A stretch of DNA of 64,000 bases from Nitratifractor salsuginis DSM 16511 (GTDB taxonomy: Bacteria; Campylobacterota; Campylobacteria; Campylobacterales; Sulfurovaceae), in the NCBI RefSeq assembly GCF_000186245.1, contig NC_014935.1:868001-932000 (forward strand), given 5' to 3'. The notes below the pieces were generated by a model. It ran no database searches. It had not been told where the DNA came from and saw only the letters and a program-made list of their open reading frames with translations. The position numbers and the translations under genes were made by a program. Each line of letters opens with the position of its first letter. Positions within the stretch are counted from its first letter, which is position 1. Positions 16,565 to 25,917 of this stretch are shown here, in pieces.

Positions 16565-18541
16565 ATGAGTAACCGTTTGATCCACGAGCAGTCCCCCTAC
16601 CTGCGGCAGCACGCCGAGAATCCTGTGGATTGGTATCCCTGGGGGGATGAGGCCTTTGAAAAAGCAAGGCGGGAGGATAAGCCGATCTTCCTCTCCATCG
16701 GTTACAGTGCCTGCCACTGGTGTCACGTGATGGAGCGGGAGAGTTTCGAAAATCCCGAGCTGGCAAAGCTGCTCAATGAACATTTTGTCTCCATCAAAGT
16801 GGACCGGGAGGAACGCCCCGATATCGACAAGCACTTTCAGGAGGTCTTCGTGACGATGAACGGCAGGGCCGGGGGGTGGCCGCTGAGTATTTTTATGACG
16901 CCGGAGAAAATTCCTTTCTACTCGGCGACCTATATTCCCCCCGAGCCCCGCTACGGGATGATGGGATTTGGGGAGCTGCTGGAGACCATCGCCGCCAAAT
17001 ATGCCAAGGATCGCGAAACCCTCATCGAGAAGGGGCGGGAAGTCCTGGAGTTCATCAAACCCAAGGATAAGATCCAGGCGACCCGGATCGACGCTCAGCT
17101 CGAGTCGATCGTGCTCAAGCAGATCAAACAGGTCTATGAACCGAACTTCGGTGGCTTCGGCGGTGCGCCAAAATTCCCCCACGCTTCGACCCTGCGCCTG
17201 GCCCTGGCGATGCTGCAGCTGCGCGATGATAAGGAGCTGGAGCGTATCGTGCGTCATACCCTGGAGAGTATGGCGTTGGGCGGGCTCTACGACCTGGTCG
17301 ACGGAGGTTTTTGCCGCTACAGCACCGACGAGAAGTGGCTGGTGCCCCATTTCGAGAAGATGACTTATGACAATGCTCTGCTGGCGGAGGTCTATGCTAA
17401 AGCGGCCGCTGTCTTTGAAAACGAGGATTATTGGCAAATCGCCCGGGAGACTTTGGACTTTATGCTGGAGCGGATGATGGAGGGGAATCTCTTTTTCTCC
17501 GCCAGCGATGCCGACAGTGAGGGAGAGGAGGGCGAATACTTCGTCTACGACTATGCCGAAGCGGTGGAAGCCTTTGCCCGGGCGGGGATCACGGAGCCGG
17601 AGCTTGCGGCCCGGAAGTTGGGGATGAGCCCGGAGGGGAATTTCGAAGGGAAAAACATCCCGCGTTTAAGCGCTTTTCAAGAGCGTAACGATCCTCAGCT
17701 CAACAAGGCCCTGAAGGTTTTGAAAGAGCTCAGAGCGAAGCGTTGCTATCCCTTTATCGACCGCAAGATTCAGAGCTCCTGGAACGCGATGATGATCCGC
17801 GCGCTTTTCGTGGCGGGACGTCGGGAGCCGCGTTACCTGGAGCAGGCGAAACGCAGCCTAGAGGCGTTGGAGGGGAAAATGACTGCAGGCGTGTGGATCT
17901 TCCACTCGGCCCTTATCGATATGGAGCCGAAGATCGAGGGCTTTTTGGAAGATTACGCCTGGTGGATCAGCGCCCTGCTGGAGGGGTACCGCAGCACCCT
18001 GGATGAGCGTTATCTGATCCGAGCTACGGAGCTGGGCAACGAGGCGATCCGCCGCTTCTACGACCGGGGGCGCTGGCGGATCGACGACGGGGAGTTCCGG
18101 GAGGTCTGTGAGGATACCGATACGGGCTACCCCTCGGCCCTGGCGGTGATGACGGAGGCCCTGCTGGGGATTCGGGCCCTCATCGACCCGGTCTACGACA
18201 AATTCATCGCCCGGACCCTGGAGGTCCACTCCTATCAGCTGATGCGCCAACCCATCGCCCGGCCTACGCTGGCAGAGGCGGCTATCCGCCATTTGCGCGA
18301 CGACTTGATCGTCAAAGGGGCCCTAGAGCGGCTCCGCCCCCATATCCCCGAGATCGACGGTATCGGATATCCCTGGTTCTGGCTCCGAACCGCCTTTGAG
18401 AGCGGCTATATGCTCTGCGGAACCCGGAACTGCTTTGCCAATGAGGAGAGCTTCGAAATGATCCGCAAAGCGGTGAGCTACTGGGTGAATGAGGAATTAG
18501 GAATGAGGAATGAGGAACCGAATAACCGAATAACAGAGTAA
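16565..18541 (+). CDS. DUF255 thioredoxin-domain protein (YyaL/SPATA20 family)
   Basis: Protein of 658 residues. The first ~170 residues form a thioredoxin-like domain with the conserved start ([20 protein letters not shown]), W-Y-P-W, and the CHWC motif in [15 protein letters not shown]. The remainder is an (alpha/alpha)6-barrel like N-acylglucosamine 2-epimerases ([32 protein letters not shown]). Function is unproven in bacteria. The C-terminal ~20 residues after YWV are encoded by ATGAGGA and CCGAATAA repeats, so the native C-terminus was probably replaced by repeat sequence. Confidence 0.88.
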   Translation: MSNRLIHEQSPYLRQHAENPVDWYPWGDEAFEKARREDKPIFLSIGYSACHWCHVMERESFENPELAKLLNEHFVSIKVDREERPDIDKHFQEVFVTMNGRAGGWPLSIFMTPEKIPFYSATYIPPEPRYGMMGFGELLETIAAKYAKDRETLIEKGREVLEFIKPKDKIQATRIDAQLESIVLKQIKQVYEPNFGGFGGAPKFPHASTLRLALAMLQLRDDKELERIVRHTLESMALGGLYDLVDGGFCRYSTDEKWLVPHFEKMTYDNALLAEVYAKAAAVFENEDYWQIARETLDFMLERMMEGNLFFSASDADSEGEEGEYFVYDYAEAVEAFARAGITEPELAARKLGMSPEGNFEGKNIPRLSAFQERNDPQLNKALKVLKELRAKRCYPFIDRKIQSSWNAMMIRALFVAGRREPRYLEQAKRSLEALEGKMTAGVWIFHSALIDMEPKIEGFLEDYAWWISALLEGYRSTLDERYLIRATELGNEAIRRFYDRGRWRIDDGEFREVCEDTDTGYPSALAVMTEALLGIRALIDPVYDKFIARTLEVHSYQLMRQPIARPTLAEAAIRHLRDDLIVKGALERLRPHIPEIDGIGYPWFWLRTAFESGYMLCGTRNCFANEESFEMIRKAVSYWVNEELGMRNEEPNNRITE

Positions 18542-18624
18542 CCGAGTAACCGAGTAACCGAGCAACCGAGCAACCGAGCAACCGAATTCTCAACGCTCAA
18601 CGCTTAGCTCTCAGTTCTCAGCTC
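18497..18624. repeat. composite 7-8 bp tandem repeats between convergent genes
   Basis: Order: ATGAGGA units (18500-18515), CCGAATAA/CCGAGTAA/CCGAGCAA units of 8 bases (about nine, 18517-18588), then CAACGCT and AGCTCTC units to 18624, ending two bases before the truA stop codon. The first part overlaps the 3' end of the DUF255 gene. Confidence 0.93.
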
Positions 18625-18626
18625 TT

Positions 18627-19355
18627 TCAATAGATCACTCTTGCCAGATAGAGCCCCTCTGGAGGGGCTAAACGGGTGGTGTATCGCTTACCGAGCTCAA
18701 GTTGTTCTTTGAGCTGTTCCAGGCTCAGTTCACCGTTGGCGACGGCTGCGGCGGCGTGGACCATCATCCGTACCTGCGCCCGGAGAAATCCGTCGGCGTG
18801 GAAGTAGATGTAGCCGTATTTTCCCCTCCGGAGAAAATAGGCCCGGGTGATCGTGCGGATGTTGTGGGCGGTTTCGGAGCCGGTTTTGAGAAAGTGGCTG
18901 AAGTCGTGGCGTCCCTGGAAAGTTTTCAGGGCTTCACTGAGTTTTGCTTCGTCGGCAATGGCGAGTCCGGCGACATACTTTCGCTCGAAAATAGAGGGTT
19001 CTCGGCGGAAAATGTAGCGGTAGATCCGCTCTTTGGCGTCGTAACGGGCATGGAAATCGGCCGGAACGGGGGTGAGGTGCTTGAAGCGGATGGCGTCGAG
19101 GCGCCGATTGAGGTGGATCTGCAGTTCATCCAGGGGTTGTTTCGCCCAGTGAGGAGGGAGGTCGAAGTGGATCACCTGTCCCGTGGCGTGGACGCCGGCG
19201 TCGGTGCGACCGCTCCCAACGATGGGAGTACCGATCCCCAGTGAAGCCAGGGCCCGCTCCAGAGCCCCCTGTACGGTGCGGGGCGTGCGCTTCTGGCGCT
19301 GAAATCCCTCGAAGGCCGATCCGTCGTAGGCGATGACCGCTTTGATCCGCTGCAT
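18627..19355 (-). CDS. truA: tRNA pseudouridine(38-40) synthase
   Basis: Makes pseudouridine in the tRNA anticodon arm. The 242-residue protein shows IAYDGSAFEGFQRQ at the start, the catalytic Asp in GSGRTDAGVHATGQV, RYIFRREP, HDFSHFLKTG, and the family ending LAPPEGLYLARVIY. The length is typical. The gene starts two bases after the end of the LptF/G-like gene in the same leftward block. Confidence 0.93.
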   Translation of the reverse strand: MQRIKAVIAYDGSAFEGFQRQKRTPRTVQGALERALASLGIGTPIVGSGRTDAGVHATGQVIHFDLPPHWAKQPLDELQIHLNRRLDAIRFKHLTPVPADFHARYDAKERIYRYIFRREPSIFERKYVAGLAIADEAKLSEALKTFQGRHDFSHFLKTGSETAHNIRTITRAYFLRRGKYGYIYFHADGFLRAQVRMMVHAAAAVANGELSLEQLKEQLELGKRYTTRLAPPEGLYLARVIY

Positions 19356-19357
19356 CG

Positions 19358-20380
19358 TCAGAAGCTCCTGAGCACCCTGCGGCGCAGCAGGAAGATCCCC
19401 AGAGCCAGCAGGAAGATGACCAGGGCGATAAAAAGAGGAACGCTACCGCTCTTTTGGAGGATCGCCGCCGGCAGGTAGACGGCCAGGGCGGTAATGAAGA
19501 TCACCGCGATCGAGAGGCTGCGCTGATAGCGGGGATTGTAAAAGGTCAAAGCGGCGATGATCCCAAAAGCGAGGATGGGTGTCAGCGAAACGAAAATCAG
19601 ATAGAGAAGTTTCCCCCGTCGCCCCTTGTCGTGCAACGCCTTTTTCCAATACTCTCGGCTCGTGACGATGCTCTGATAGACGTTGCGGGGATATTGATAG
19701 ATATCGAGCTCCCGGTAATGAAGGTTCTCGACCTTTTTGGGGTCGCTGGTCTCCCCCGTGCCGTTGCGCAGGGTCAGGGTAAAGCGCTTGCCGTCGTTGG
19801 CCACTCTTCCTTCCCGGGCGATGAAGAGCTGGTAGGCCCCCTTGGTGCCCTGGTTGAAGAGAACCATATTCCGATAGGTGTCGTTGGCGTCTTTGCTCTC
19901 GACGAAGACGTGGTAGCTGCCGAAATTCTGGCTGAGTTTGTTGGGGGAGATATTGAGGGTGGCTTCGGCGATCTTCTGGCGCTTGAAGTGGTTGAGCTTC
20001 TGCTTCATCTGAGGGTAGAGCATCACGGAGAGGACCAAAAGCAGGGCGGTAAAGAGCAGGAGCGTCGGGATCATAAAGCGAAGCACCTTCCCGGGGGTAT
20101 GGCCCAGGGAGAAGAGGGCGATGAACTCGTTCTCCTCGGAGAAACGGGTGAAGGTATTGGCCAGGGCGGCGATCAGGGAGAGGGGAACGGTGTAGAAGAA
20201 GATCTCCGGAAGCATATAGCCAAAAAGCTGCACCAGCTCCCTAAACTCCAGGTTGACCCGGGAGGAGAGGATGGAGAGCTGAATGACGAAGATCAGGGAA
20301 ACCACCAGCAAAAAGGGGAGGAAGACCAGGAGATAGGCTTTGGCGAAAGACCAGAGGATATAGCGCCGTGTTTTACCCAT
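19358..20380 (-). CDS. LPS export permease, LptF/LptG family
   Basis: Inner-membrane component of the Lpt complex that lifts lipopolysaccharide to the outer membrane. The 340-residue protein has the YjgP/YjgQ layout: three N-terminal helices, the coupling-region motif EENEFIALFSLG, a periplasmic beta-jellyroll (~135-235), and three C-terminal helices. Whether it is LptF or LptG cannot be settled by eye. Its start overlaps the end of the prepilin peptidase gene by 8 bases, implying coupling. Confidence 0.85.
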   Translation of the reverse strand: MGKTRRYILWSFAKAYLLVFLPFLLVVSLIFVIQLSILSSRVNLEFRELVQLFGYMLPEIFFYTVPLSLIAALANTFTRFSEENEFIALFSLGHTPGKVLRFMIPTLLLFTALLLVLSVMLYPQMKQKLNHFKRQKIAEATLNISPNKLSQNFGSYHVFVESKDANDTYRNMVLFNQGTKGAYQLFIAREGRVANDGKRFTLTLRNGTGETSDPKKVENLHYRELDIYQYPRNVYQSIVTSREYWKKALHDKGRRGKLLYLIFVSLTPILAFGIIAALTFYNPRYQRSLSIAVIFITALAVYLPAAILQKSGSVPLFIALVIFLLALGIFLLRRRVLRSF

Positions 20381-21173
20381 AGATGAGCTGCTCCAAAAGC
20401 CGATAGATCGGTTTGTCGAAGAGATAGAGGATCAGGGTTCCCAGGGAGAGAAAGGGCACGAAGGGGATCATCGTATCTTTGGCGAGCAGGGAGGGAAGGA
20501 TCGCCAGGATTGCCGAGAGAAAGAGGGCGATGAAAAATCCGGGAAGCCCGAGTAGGGCCGCCATCGTTCCGGCCACGATCACATCGGCACCGCCCATCGC
20601 CTCTTTTTTGAGGGCTTTGCCAAGCAGCCAGGCCAAGAGCCAGAGCCCTCCGGCGGCAAGTGCTGCATCCCGAAGGGCCGTGACAAGAACCTCCCAATCG
20701 CCCAGCTGCCAGGCGTGGGCCGCCGCCGCCAGCAGGGCCGTGACGAGGGCGAAAAAGTTGACCGAATCGGGGACAGCGAAATACTCGAAGTCGATCATAC
20801 TCAGAGCCAGCAGGGCCGAAAAGGTTGCCGCGATGAAGAGAAAATAGAGGATCGCGGGGAGACCGGGTTGCTGCAGCTGGGGGGCGAGCTTGAAGTAGAG
20901 GGCCGTCCAGAGCAGGGCATTGAGCAATTCCACCAGGGGGTAGCGGGCACTGATCGGCTCACGGCAAAAGGCGCAGCGCCCCCGCAGGGCGATCCAGGAG
21001 AGCAGGGGGACATTGTGATACCAGTGCAGGCTCTCGCCGCATTTGGGGCAGTGGGAACCGGGCCAGGCGATATTCTCCCCCCGGGGAGTGCGGTAGATCA
21101 CCACGTTGAGAAAGGAGCCCACCAGGAGCCCGAGGATGAAGGCCGCCGCAGCGCCCAAAAAGATTCCCGTCAT
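20373..21173 (-). CDS. pilD: prepilin leader peptidase/N-methyltransferase (type IV)
   Basis: Membrane aspartic protease that cleaves and methylates type IV prepilins or pseudopilins. The 266-residue protein has an N-terminal methylase loop (GSFLNVVIYRTPRG) with two Cys pairs, CPKC and CAFC, that bind zinc. The catalytic Asp pair is in SMIDFEYFAVPD and MGGADVIVAG (the GxGD-type site). Eight hydrophobic segments are visible. No pilin gene lies in the window. It follows uppS directly. Confidence 0.88.
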   Translation of the reverse strand: MTGIFLGAAAAFILGLLVGSFLNVVIYRTPRGENIAWPGSHCPKCGESLHWYHNVPLLSWIALRGRCAFCREPISARYPLVELLNALLWTALYFKLAPQLQQPGLPAILYFLFIAATFSALLALSMIDFEYFAVPDSVNFFALVTALLAAAAHAWQLGDWEVLVTALRDAALAAGGLWLLAWLLGKALKKEAMGGADVIVAGTMAALLGLPGFFIALFLSAILAILPSLLAKDTMIPFVPFLSLGTLILYLFDKPIYRLLEQLIYG

Positions 21174-21854
21174 TTAAATGCCTCCGAATTTACGGTTTCT
21201 GTTTTTGAAATCATCGATGATGCTTTGGAGCTCTTCGACGGAAAAGTCGGGCCAGTAGGTCGGGGTAAAGGCCAGTTCCGTGTAGCTGAGCTGCCAAAGC
21301 AGAAAATTGCTCAGCCGCTGCTCCCCGCTGGTGCGGATCAACAGATCGACATCCGTATACGGAGTGTCCAGATGGCGGCTGATGTTCTCTTCGCTTGGCT
21401 CTTCGCCCGCTGCGAGGCAGCGCCGGACACTGCGGACGATCTCATCCCGCCCTCCGTAGTTGAGAGCCAGGATCTGGGTGAGGCGGCGGTTGTTCCGCGT
21501 CAGCTCCCGGGTCGCTTCGAGGGTTTGGCGCAGTTTGGAGCCGAAGGGGCTCAGATCCCCGATGGTTTCGAAACGGATCCCGTGCTCCATATAGTGCTCC
21601 TGCTCCTGGCGGATATACTTTTCGAGCAGGTGCATCAGGTAGTCCACTTCCATCTTGGGGCGTTTCCAATTCTCGGTGCTGAAAGCATAGAGAGTCAGTG
21701 TCTCGATCTCCGGCTCCTTGGCGCAGTACTCGGTGACACGTCGAACCGTTTCGACCCCCGCTTCGTGGCCCTTGGTGCGGCGCAGGCCCCGCTCGGCCGC
21801 CCAGCGTCCGTTGCCGTCCATAATGATGGCGAGATGTCGGAGGGTGTTACTCAT
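21174..21854 (-). CDS. uppS: undecaprenyl diphosphate synthase
   Basis: Cis-prenyltransferase making the C55 carrier lipid for peptidoglycan and LPS. At 226 residues it has the signature HLAIIMDGNGRWAAERG with the catalytic Asp, TLYAFSTENWKRP, NYGGRDEI, and the closing block LIRTSGEQRLSNFLLWQ...ELAFTPTYWPDF. The ATG at 21854 gives the standard N-terminus and overlaps the coaBC 3' end by 8 bases; the frame is open further upstream but that is coaBC shadow. Confidence 0.94.
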   Translation of the reverse strand: MSNTLRHLAIIMDGNGRWAAERGLRRTKGHEAGVETVRRVTEYCAKEPEIETLTLYAFSTENWKRPKMEVDYLMHLLEKYIRQEQEHYMEHGIRFETIGDLSPFGSKLRQTLEATRELTRNNRRLTQILALNYGGRDEIVRSVRRCLAAGEEPSEENISRHLDTPYTDVDLLIRTSGEQRLSNFLLWQLSYTELAFTPTYWPDFSVEELQSIIDDFKNRNRKFGGI

Positions 21855-23124
21855 CGGCTGCCAGCCTCTTCGCCTGCTCGAGGATGCTGAAGGCCAGCTC
21901 CGATTTGGGGGCGGTATGCAGCTCTGTCTCCTCATCCGCCGTGATGAAAGTGACGGCGTTCTCATCTTTGCCGAAGCCTTTGCCTTCGCCGACGTGGTTG
22001 TAGCAAACCGCATCGACCCCTTTTTCCTCCAGGAGTTTGCGGGCGTTCTCCCTGCCCGCTTCGCTGTCGGTCTCGGCTTTGAAAGCGACGGAGACGATCC
22101 CGCTTTTGTCCAGAGAAGCGAGAAGGTCGGGGTTGCGGACCAGCTCCAGCGTCCAAGTCTCCCCGAGAGTATTCTTTTTGAGTTTGCCCTCCTGGGGGAA
22201 GCGGGGGCGGTAGTCGCTGACTGCCGCCGCCATAAAGAGGTAGGGGGTCTTTTGGACCATTCCGACGGGGTTGGGGTTGTTCATACTGGGTTTGCTCATC
22301 ACCCCTTTTTTGGCGACCCGGATGCAGTCGACGAGGTATTCGCCCATCTCTTCGGCGCTCTCCACATCGATGGTGTAGACCTTTTGGGGCAGACCCTCGT
22401 TGGCGACGGTGCGCAGGTAGCAGACATCGGCGCCCCGGAGCCAGAGGGCGGTCGCCAGGGCGTCGGCCATTTTGCCGCTGGAGCGGTTGCCGATGTAGCG
22501 CACGGGGTCGATCGCTTCCCGGGTGCCGCCGCCGGTGACGACCGCTTTGCGGTCCTGCCAAAAAGGATCACGCAGCAGGGCCCGCGCCCCCTGGTAAAAG
22601 ATCTCCAGAGGCTCGGCCAGGGCGCCGCTGCCTTCGTCACCGCAGGCGAGGAGCTTTTCGGCGGGTTCGATGACGGTGACGTCGTTGACCTTGAGCATTT
22701 TGAGGGAGCCTTCGGTGTAGTGGCTGCGGAGCATTTGGGTATTGGCCGCGGGGGCCACCAGGAGGGGCCCGGCGTAGGCCAGGGCGCTCTGGAGCAGCAG
22801 GTTGTCGGCGATCCCTTTGGAGAGCTTGTTGAGGGTGTTGGCGGTGGCGGGTGCGATGATGAAGGCTTCGGCCCATTTGCCCACGTCGATATGGTTGAGT
22901 GGGCCGCTCCAGCTCTCGGTAGATTCGGTGAGCACGGGGCGGCGGGTAAGGGCTTCGAAGGTGAGCGGGGAGACGAAGCGCTCGGCGGCGGGGGTCATCA
23001 CCACCTGCACCTCAGCTCCGGCTTTGATGAAGAGCCTCGCTACGTCACAGGCTTTATAAGCGGCGATGGAGCCGCTGACGCCCAGGAGGATGCGGCGTCC
23101 CTGGAGATCGACTTTGGGGGTCAT
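21847..23124 (-). CDS. coaBC: bifunctional phosphopantothenoylcysteine decarboxylase/synthetase
   Basis: Two consecutive steps of coenzyme A synthesis. At 425 residues, the N-terminal CoaC flavoprotein half has GVSGSIAAYKACDVARL, the FMN-site His in GPLNHIDVGKWAEA, and PAANTQML. The C-terminal CoaB half has VTGGGTREAIDPVRYIGNRS, AAAVSDYRP and KKNT. It overlaps glmU upstream by 4 bases and uppS downstream by 8, so it is in the middle of a tightly packed transcript. Confidence 0.94.
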   Translation of the reverse strand: MTPKVDLQGRRILLGVSGSIAAYKACDVARLFIKAGAEVQVVMTPAAERFVSPLTFEALTRRPVLTESTESWSGPLNHIDVGKWAEAFIIAPATANTLNKLSKGIADNLLLQSALAYAGPLLVAPAANTQMLRSHYTEGSLKMLKVNDVTVIEPAEKLLACGDEGSGALAEPLEIFYQGARALLRDPFWQDRKAVVTGGGTREAIDPVRYIGNRSSGKMADALATALWLRGADVCYLRTVANEGLPQKVYTIDVESAEEMGEYLVDCIRVAKKGVMSKPSMNNPNPVGMVQKTPYLFMAAAVSDYRPRFPQEGKLKKNTLGETWTLELVRNPDLLASLDKSGIVSVAFKAETDSEAGRENARKLLEEKGVDAVCYNHVGEGKGFGKDENAVTFITADEETELHTAPKSELAFSILEQAKRLAADE

Positions 23125-24419
23125 GCGCGGCCTTTGTTGAAAAATTTGCGGTAGAAGCCTTCGACGATCTTGAGAGGAGTGCGGCTGATGGCCAGAGCCC
23201 CCGAGGGAACATCCCGGGTGACGGTGCTGCCCGCGGCGATGATGCTCTCATCCTCCACGGTCACGGGGGCGACCAGTTGGGTGTCGCTGCCGATGAAGAC
23301 GTTTTTGCCGATGATGGTCTTGTATTTGGCTTTGCCGTCGTAATTACAGGTGATAGTGCCGGCGCCGATGTTGGTACCTTCGTCGATCTCGCTGTCGCCC
23401 AGGTAGCTCAGGTGGCCCGCTTTGACCCCCTTGAGGATGGACTTTTTGACTTCGACGAAGTTGCCGATATGGGTATGCGAAAGGTTCGATCCTGGGCGGA
23501 TACGGGCCATAGGCCCCACGTCGCCGTCACGGATCACGGAATCCTCGATGACGCTGTGGGCTTTGATGTGGGCATTTTCGATGCGGCAGCGGCCGTGGAT
23601 CTGCACACCGCTTTCGAGCTCGCACTCCCCGAGGAACTCCGCCCGGCAGTCGATATAGATCGTCTCGGGCAGGCGCATTGTGACCCCCTCCAGCATCCAG
23701 TAGCGCCGGATGCGCCGCTGCATGATCTCCTCGGCATGGGCCAGGTCCACTCGGGAGTTGACCCCCTTGAACTCCTCCTCTTCGACGAAGACCGGCTTGA
23801 CGTGGCGTCCCTCTTCGACCGCCATTTTGACGATGTCGGTGAGGTAGTATTCCTGTTGGGCATTGTCATTGGAAAGGGCGGGGATATAGCGCTCCAACAG
23901 TTCGCGTTTGACGCAGTAGACCCCGGCATTGACGGTCTGGATGAGGCGCTGTTCGGGGCTGCAGTCCTTCTCTTCGACGATCTCTTTGACTTCGCCTTTT
24001 TCGATGACGACCCGTCCGTAGCCGCTGGGGTCCTCCACGTCGATGACACTCATCGCGATATCTCCGCCGGCATCGACGAGGCGGAGCAGGGAGCTGGTGG
24101 TCACCAGAGGCATATCGCCGTTGAGGATCAGCACCCGATCGTGCCGGTAGTCGATCCCCCGGAGGGCTCCGCCCGTGCCGGGATAATTCTCGGCATCCTG
24201 ACGGTGGATCTTGATCTTTTTGTATTCGCTTTCGATCGCCTCTTTGACCCGGTCAAATTGATGGTGAAGCACGACCGTGACATCGTCGCTGATCTTCACC
24301 GCGGCATCCAGGGCGTGAAAGAGCATCGGTTTCCCGCTGATGGTGTGGAGGACTTTCGGGGTCTTCGATTTCATTCGGGTTCCCTTGCCCGCGGCGAGGA
24401 TCACGATACTGACAGACAT
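23121..24419 (-). CDS. glmU: bifunctional UDP-GlcNAc pyrophosphorylase/GlcN-1-P acetyltransferase
   Basis: Makes UDP-N-acetylglucosamine for cell wall and LPS. Of 432 residues, ~1-225 form the uridylyltransferase (VILAAGKGTRMKSKTPKVLH, YPGTGGALRG where most homologues have GTAxA, NGDMPLV) and ~240-432 the left-handed beta-helix acetyltransferase (RIRPGSNLSHTHIGNFVEVK, GDSEIDEGTNIGAGTITCNYDG). The ATG at 24419 has AAAGGAA upstream; the longer frame to 24521 is not needed. It heads the leftward block, divergent from trmA. Confidence 0.94.
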   Translation of the reverse strand: MSVSIVILAAGKGTRMKSKTPKVLHTISGKPMLFHALDAAVKISDDVTVVLHHQFDRVKEAIESEYKKIKIHRQDAENYPGTGGALRGIDYRHDRVLILNGDMPLVTTSSLLRLVDAGGDIAMSVIDVEDPSGYGRVVIEKGEVKEIVEEKDCSPEQRLIQTVNAGVYCVKRELLERYIPALSNDNAQQEYYLTDIVKMAVEEGRHVKPVFVEEEEFKGVNSRVDLAHAEEIMQRRIRRYWMLEGVTMRLPETIYIDCRAEFLGECELESGVQIHGRCRIENAHIKAHSVIEDSVIRDGDVGPMARIRPGSNLSHTHIGNFVEVKKSILKGVKAGHLSYLGDSEIDEGTNIGAGTITCNYDGKAKYKTIIGKNVFIGSDTQLVAPVTVEDESIIAAGSTVTRDVPSGALAISRTPLKIVEGFYRKFFNKGRA

Positions 24420-24483
24420 ACTTGTTGTTCCTTTTGGGTAAAATCTCTTCAAAATATAGCAATTATATCCAAAGGGAATTAAG

Positions 24484-25608
24484 GTGAAATGCAGACATTT
24501 CGGAGCCTGCGGCAGTTGCACGCTCTACAAATTGGACTATGAAAAGCAGTTGGAGCGCAAAGCAGAGAGGCTGCGGGGGCTTTTGGCCCCTTTTTATGAT
24601 GGCGAAATAGAGCGCTTTGCCTCCCCAGACTCCCATTACCGGGCCAGGGCGGAGTTTCGTATCTGGCACGAGGGCGGCCGGGCCGACTACGCGATGGGCA
24701 ATCTGAGCAAGGACGGCAATGTCATTATAGAAGAGTGCCCCAAAGTGATCCGCCCCGTCGAAGAGCGAATGGAGCCGTTGCTGGAGGCGGTCAACGCTTC
24801 GCCGGTGCTTTCACGCAAGCTCTTCGGTGTGGAGTTCCTGGCCGCGACGACGGGGGAGTGCCTGATCACGATGCTCTATCATCGTCCGCTGGACGAGAGT
24901 TGGGCACGGGAAGCCAGGGCCCTGGAGGAGCAGCTCAACGCTTCGATTATCGGTCGGGCCCGCAAACAGAAGGTCGTCCTCTCCCGGGAGTTTGTCACCG
25001 AGGAGCTGGAGATTGATAGTAAAAAATATAAATATCGCCACTACGAGGGGGGATTCACCCAGCCCAACCCCTACGTCAATACCAGGATGATCGCCTGGGC
25101 CAGGGAGCGGGCCGCCGAAGCGGGGGGAGGGGATCTGCTGGAAGCCTACTGCGGGTTGGGGAATTTCACCATCCCTTTGGCGGAGAATTTCTCCAAGGTC
25201 CTGGCGACGGAGATCAGCAAAAACTCCATCAAAGCCGCCAAAGAGAACTGTGCCCTCAACGGGGTGGAGAATATCGAGTTTGTCCGCCTCAGCTCCGAGG
25301 AGATGACTTCTGCCCTACGCAAAGAACGGCAATTTAACCGCCTGAAGGGAATCAATATTGATGAATATGATTTCAAATGCGTCCTAGTAGACCCTCCCCG
25401 CGCCGGGTTGGACGAAGCGACACGGGAGTTGATCACCACATTTGAAAATATCATCTACATCTCCTGCAACCCCGAGACCCTGGCACGGGACCTCGAGCGG
25501 TTGAGCCAAAGCCACGAAGTGCATGCCGCGGCGAGCTTCGACCAGTTTCCCCACACGGAGCATTTGGAGAGTGGGGTCTTTTTGCAGAGGAGGCAGATCA
25601 ATCCTTGA
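24484..25608 (+). CDS. trmA: tRNA (uracil-5-)-methyltransferase with N-terminal Cys cluster
   Basis: SAM-dependent enzyme that makes ribothymidine-54 in tRNA. The 374-residue protein has EAYCGLGNFTIPLA (SAM site), VLVDPPRAGLD, catalytic Cys in YISCNPETLARDL and the TrmA-like ending FDQFPHTEHLESGVFL. Unlike E. coli TrmA it carries C3, C9, C12 and C85 in the spacing of the [4Fe-4S] site of RlmD-type enzymes. The start is GTG at 24484 with AAAGGGA seven bases upstream. Confidence 0.87.
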   Translation: MKCRHFGACGSCTLYKLDYEKQLERKAERLRGLLAPFYDGEIERFASPDSHYRARAEFRIWHEGGRADYAMGNLSKDGNVIIEECPKVIRPVEERMEPLLEAVNASPVLSRKLFGVEFLAATTGECLITMLYHRPLDESWAREARALEEQLNASIIGRARKQKVVLSREFVTEELEIDSKKYKYRHYEGGFTQPNPYVNTRMIAWARERAAEAGGGDLLEAYCGLGNFTIPLAENFSKVLATEISKNSIKAAKENCALNGVENIEFVRLSSEEMTSALRKERQFNRLKGINIDEYDFKCVLVDPPRAGLDEATRELITTFENIIYISCNPETLARDLERLSQSHEVHAAASFDQFPHTEHLESGVFLQRRQINP

Positions 25609-25622
25609 CGAAAGGTAAAAGT

Positions 25623-25874
25623 ATGACTGAAGTATTAGCCAATTACACAGCGGACATTTCAGAATTGAAACAGAATCCCTGTGAGCTGATCAAAAGGGCT
25701 GAGGGACAGGCCGTGGCGATTTTGCACCACAACAGACCCAGCGCTTATCTTCTCCCTGCTGAACTTTATGAACAAATGATAGATATTCTGGAGGATTATG
25801 CTTTGACCCAGGAGCTTAAGAAGCGCTTGAACGATGAAGAAAAACCAATAACAGTAAAACTCGATGAACTATGA
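25623..25874 (+). CDS. Phd/YefM-type antitoxin, apparently orphan
   Basis: An 83-residue antitoxin: N-terminal Phd-fold DNA-binding part (ADISELKQNPCELIKRAEGQ, AVAILHHNRPSAYLLP) and an acidic C-terminal toxin-binding helix. The ATG at 25623 is preferred over a TTG at 25605. Such genes normally overlap a RelE/ParE toxin. Here the next frame starts in the expected overlap (ATG at 25864) and reads MNYESTSIPKAQRKALNK, like the first residues of a RelE toxin, but then runs through repeats into truD. Confidence 0.85.
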   Translation: MTEVLANYTADISELKQNPCELIKRAEGQAVAILHHNRPSAYLLPAELYEQMIDILEDYALTQELKKRLNDEEKPITVKLDEL

Positions 25875-25917
25875 GTCAACGTCTATCCCAAAAGCTCAAA
25901 GGAAAGCATTGAACAAA
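25864..25917 (+). pseudogene. N-terminal remnant of a RelE/ParE-type toxin
   Basis: About 18 codons overlapping the antitoxin stop by 11 bases. The reading MNYESTSIPKAQRKALNK matches the pattern at the start of many RelE-family toxins. It then meets AATCCAAA repeats and continues as TruD, so no toxin body remains. Identification rests on a short stretch and on gene order. Confidence 0.5.

Noticed and set aside
18652-18669. Hairpin AGCCCCTC-TG-GAGGGGCT next to a repeat locus
   Set aside because: It lies in the truA codons for the conserved APPEGL ending, so protein sequence explains it.
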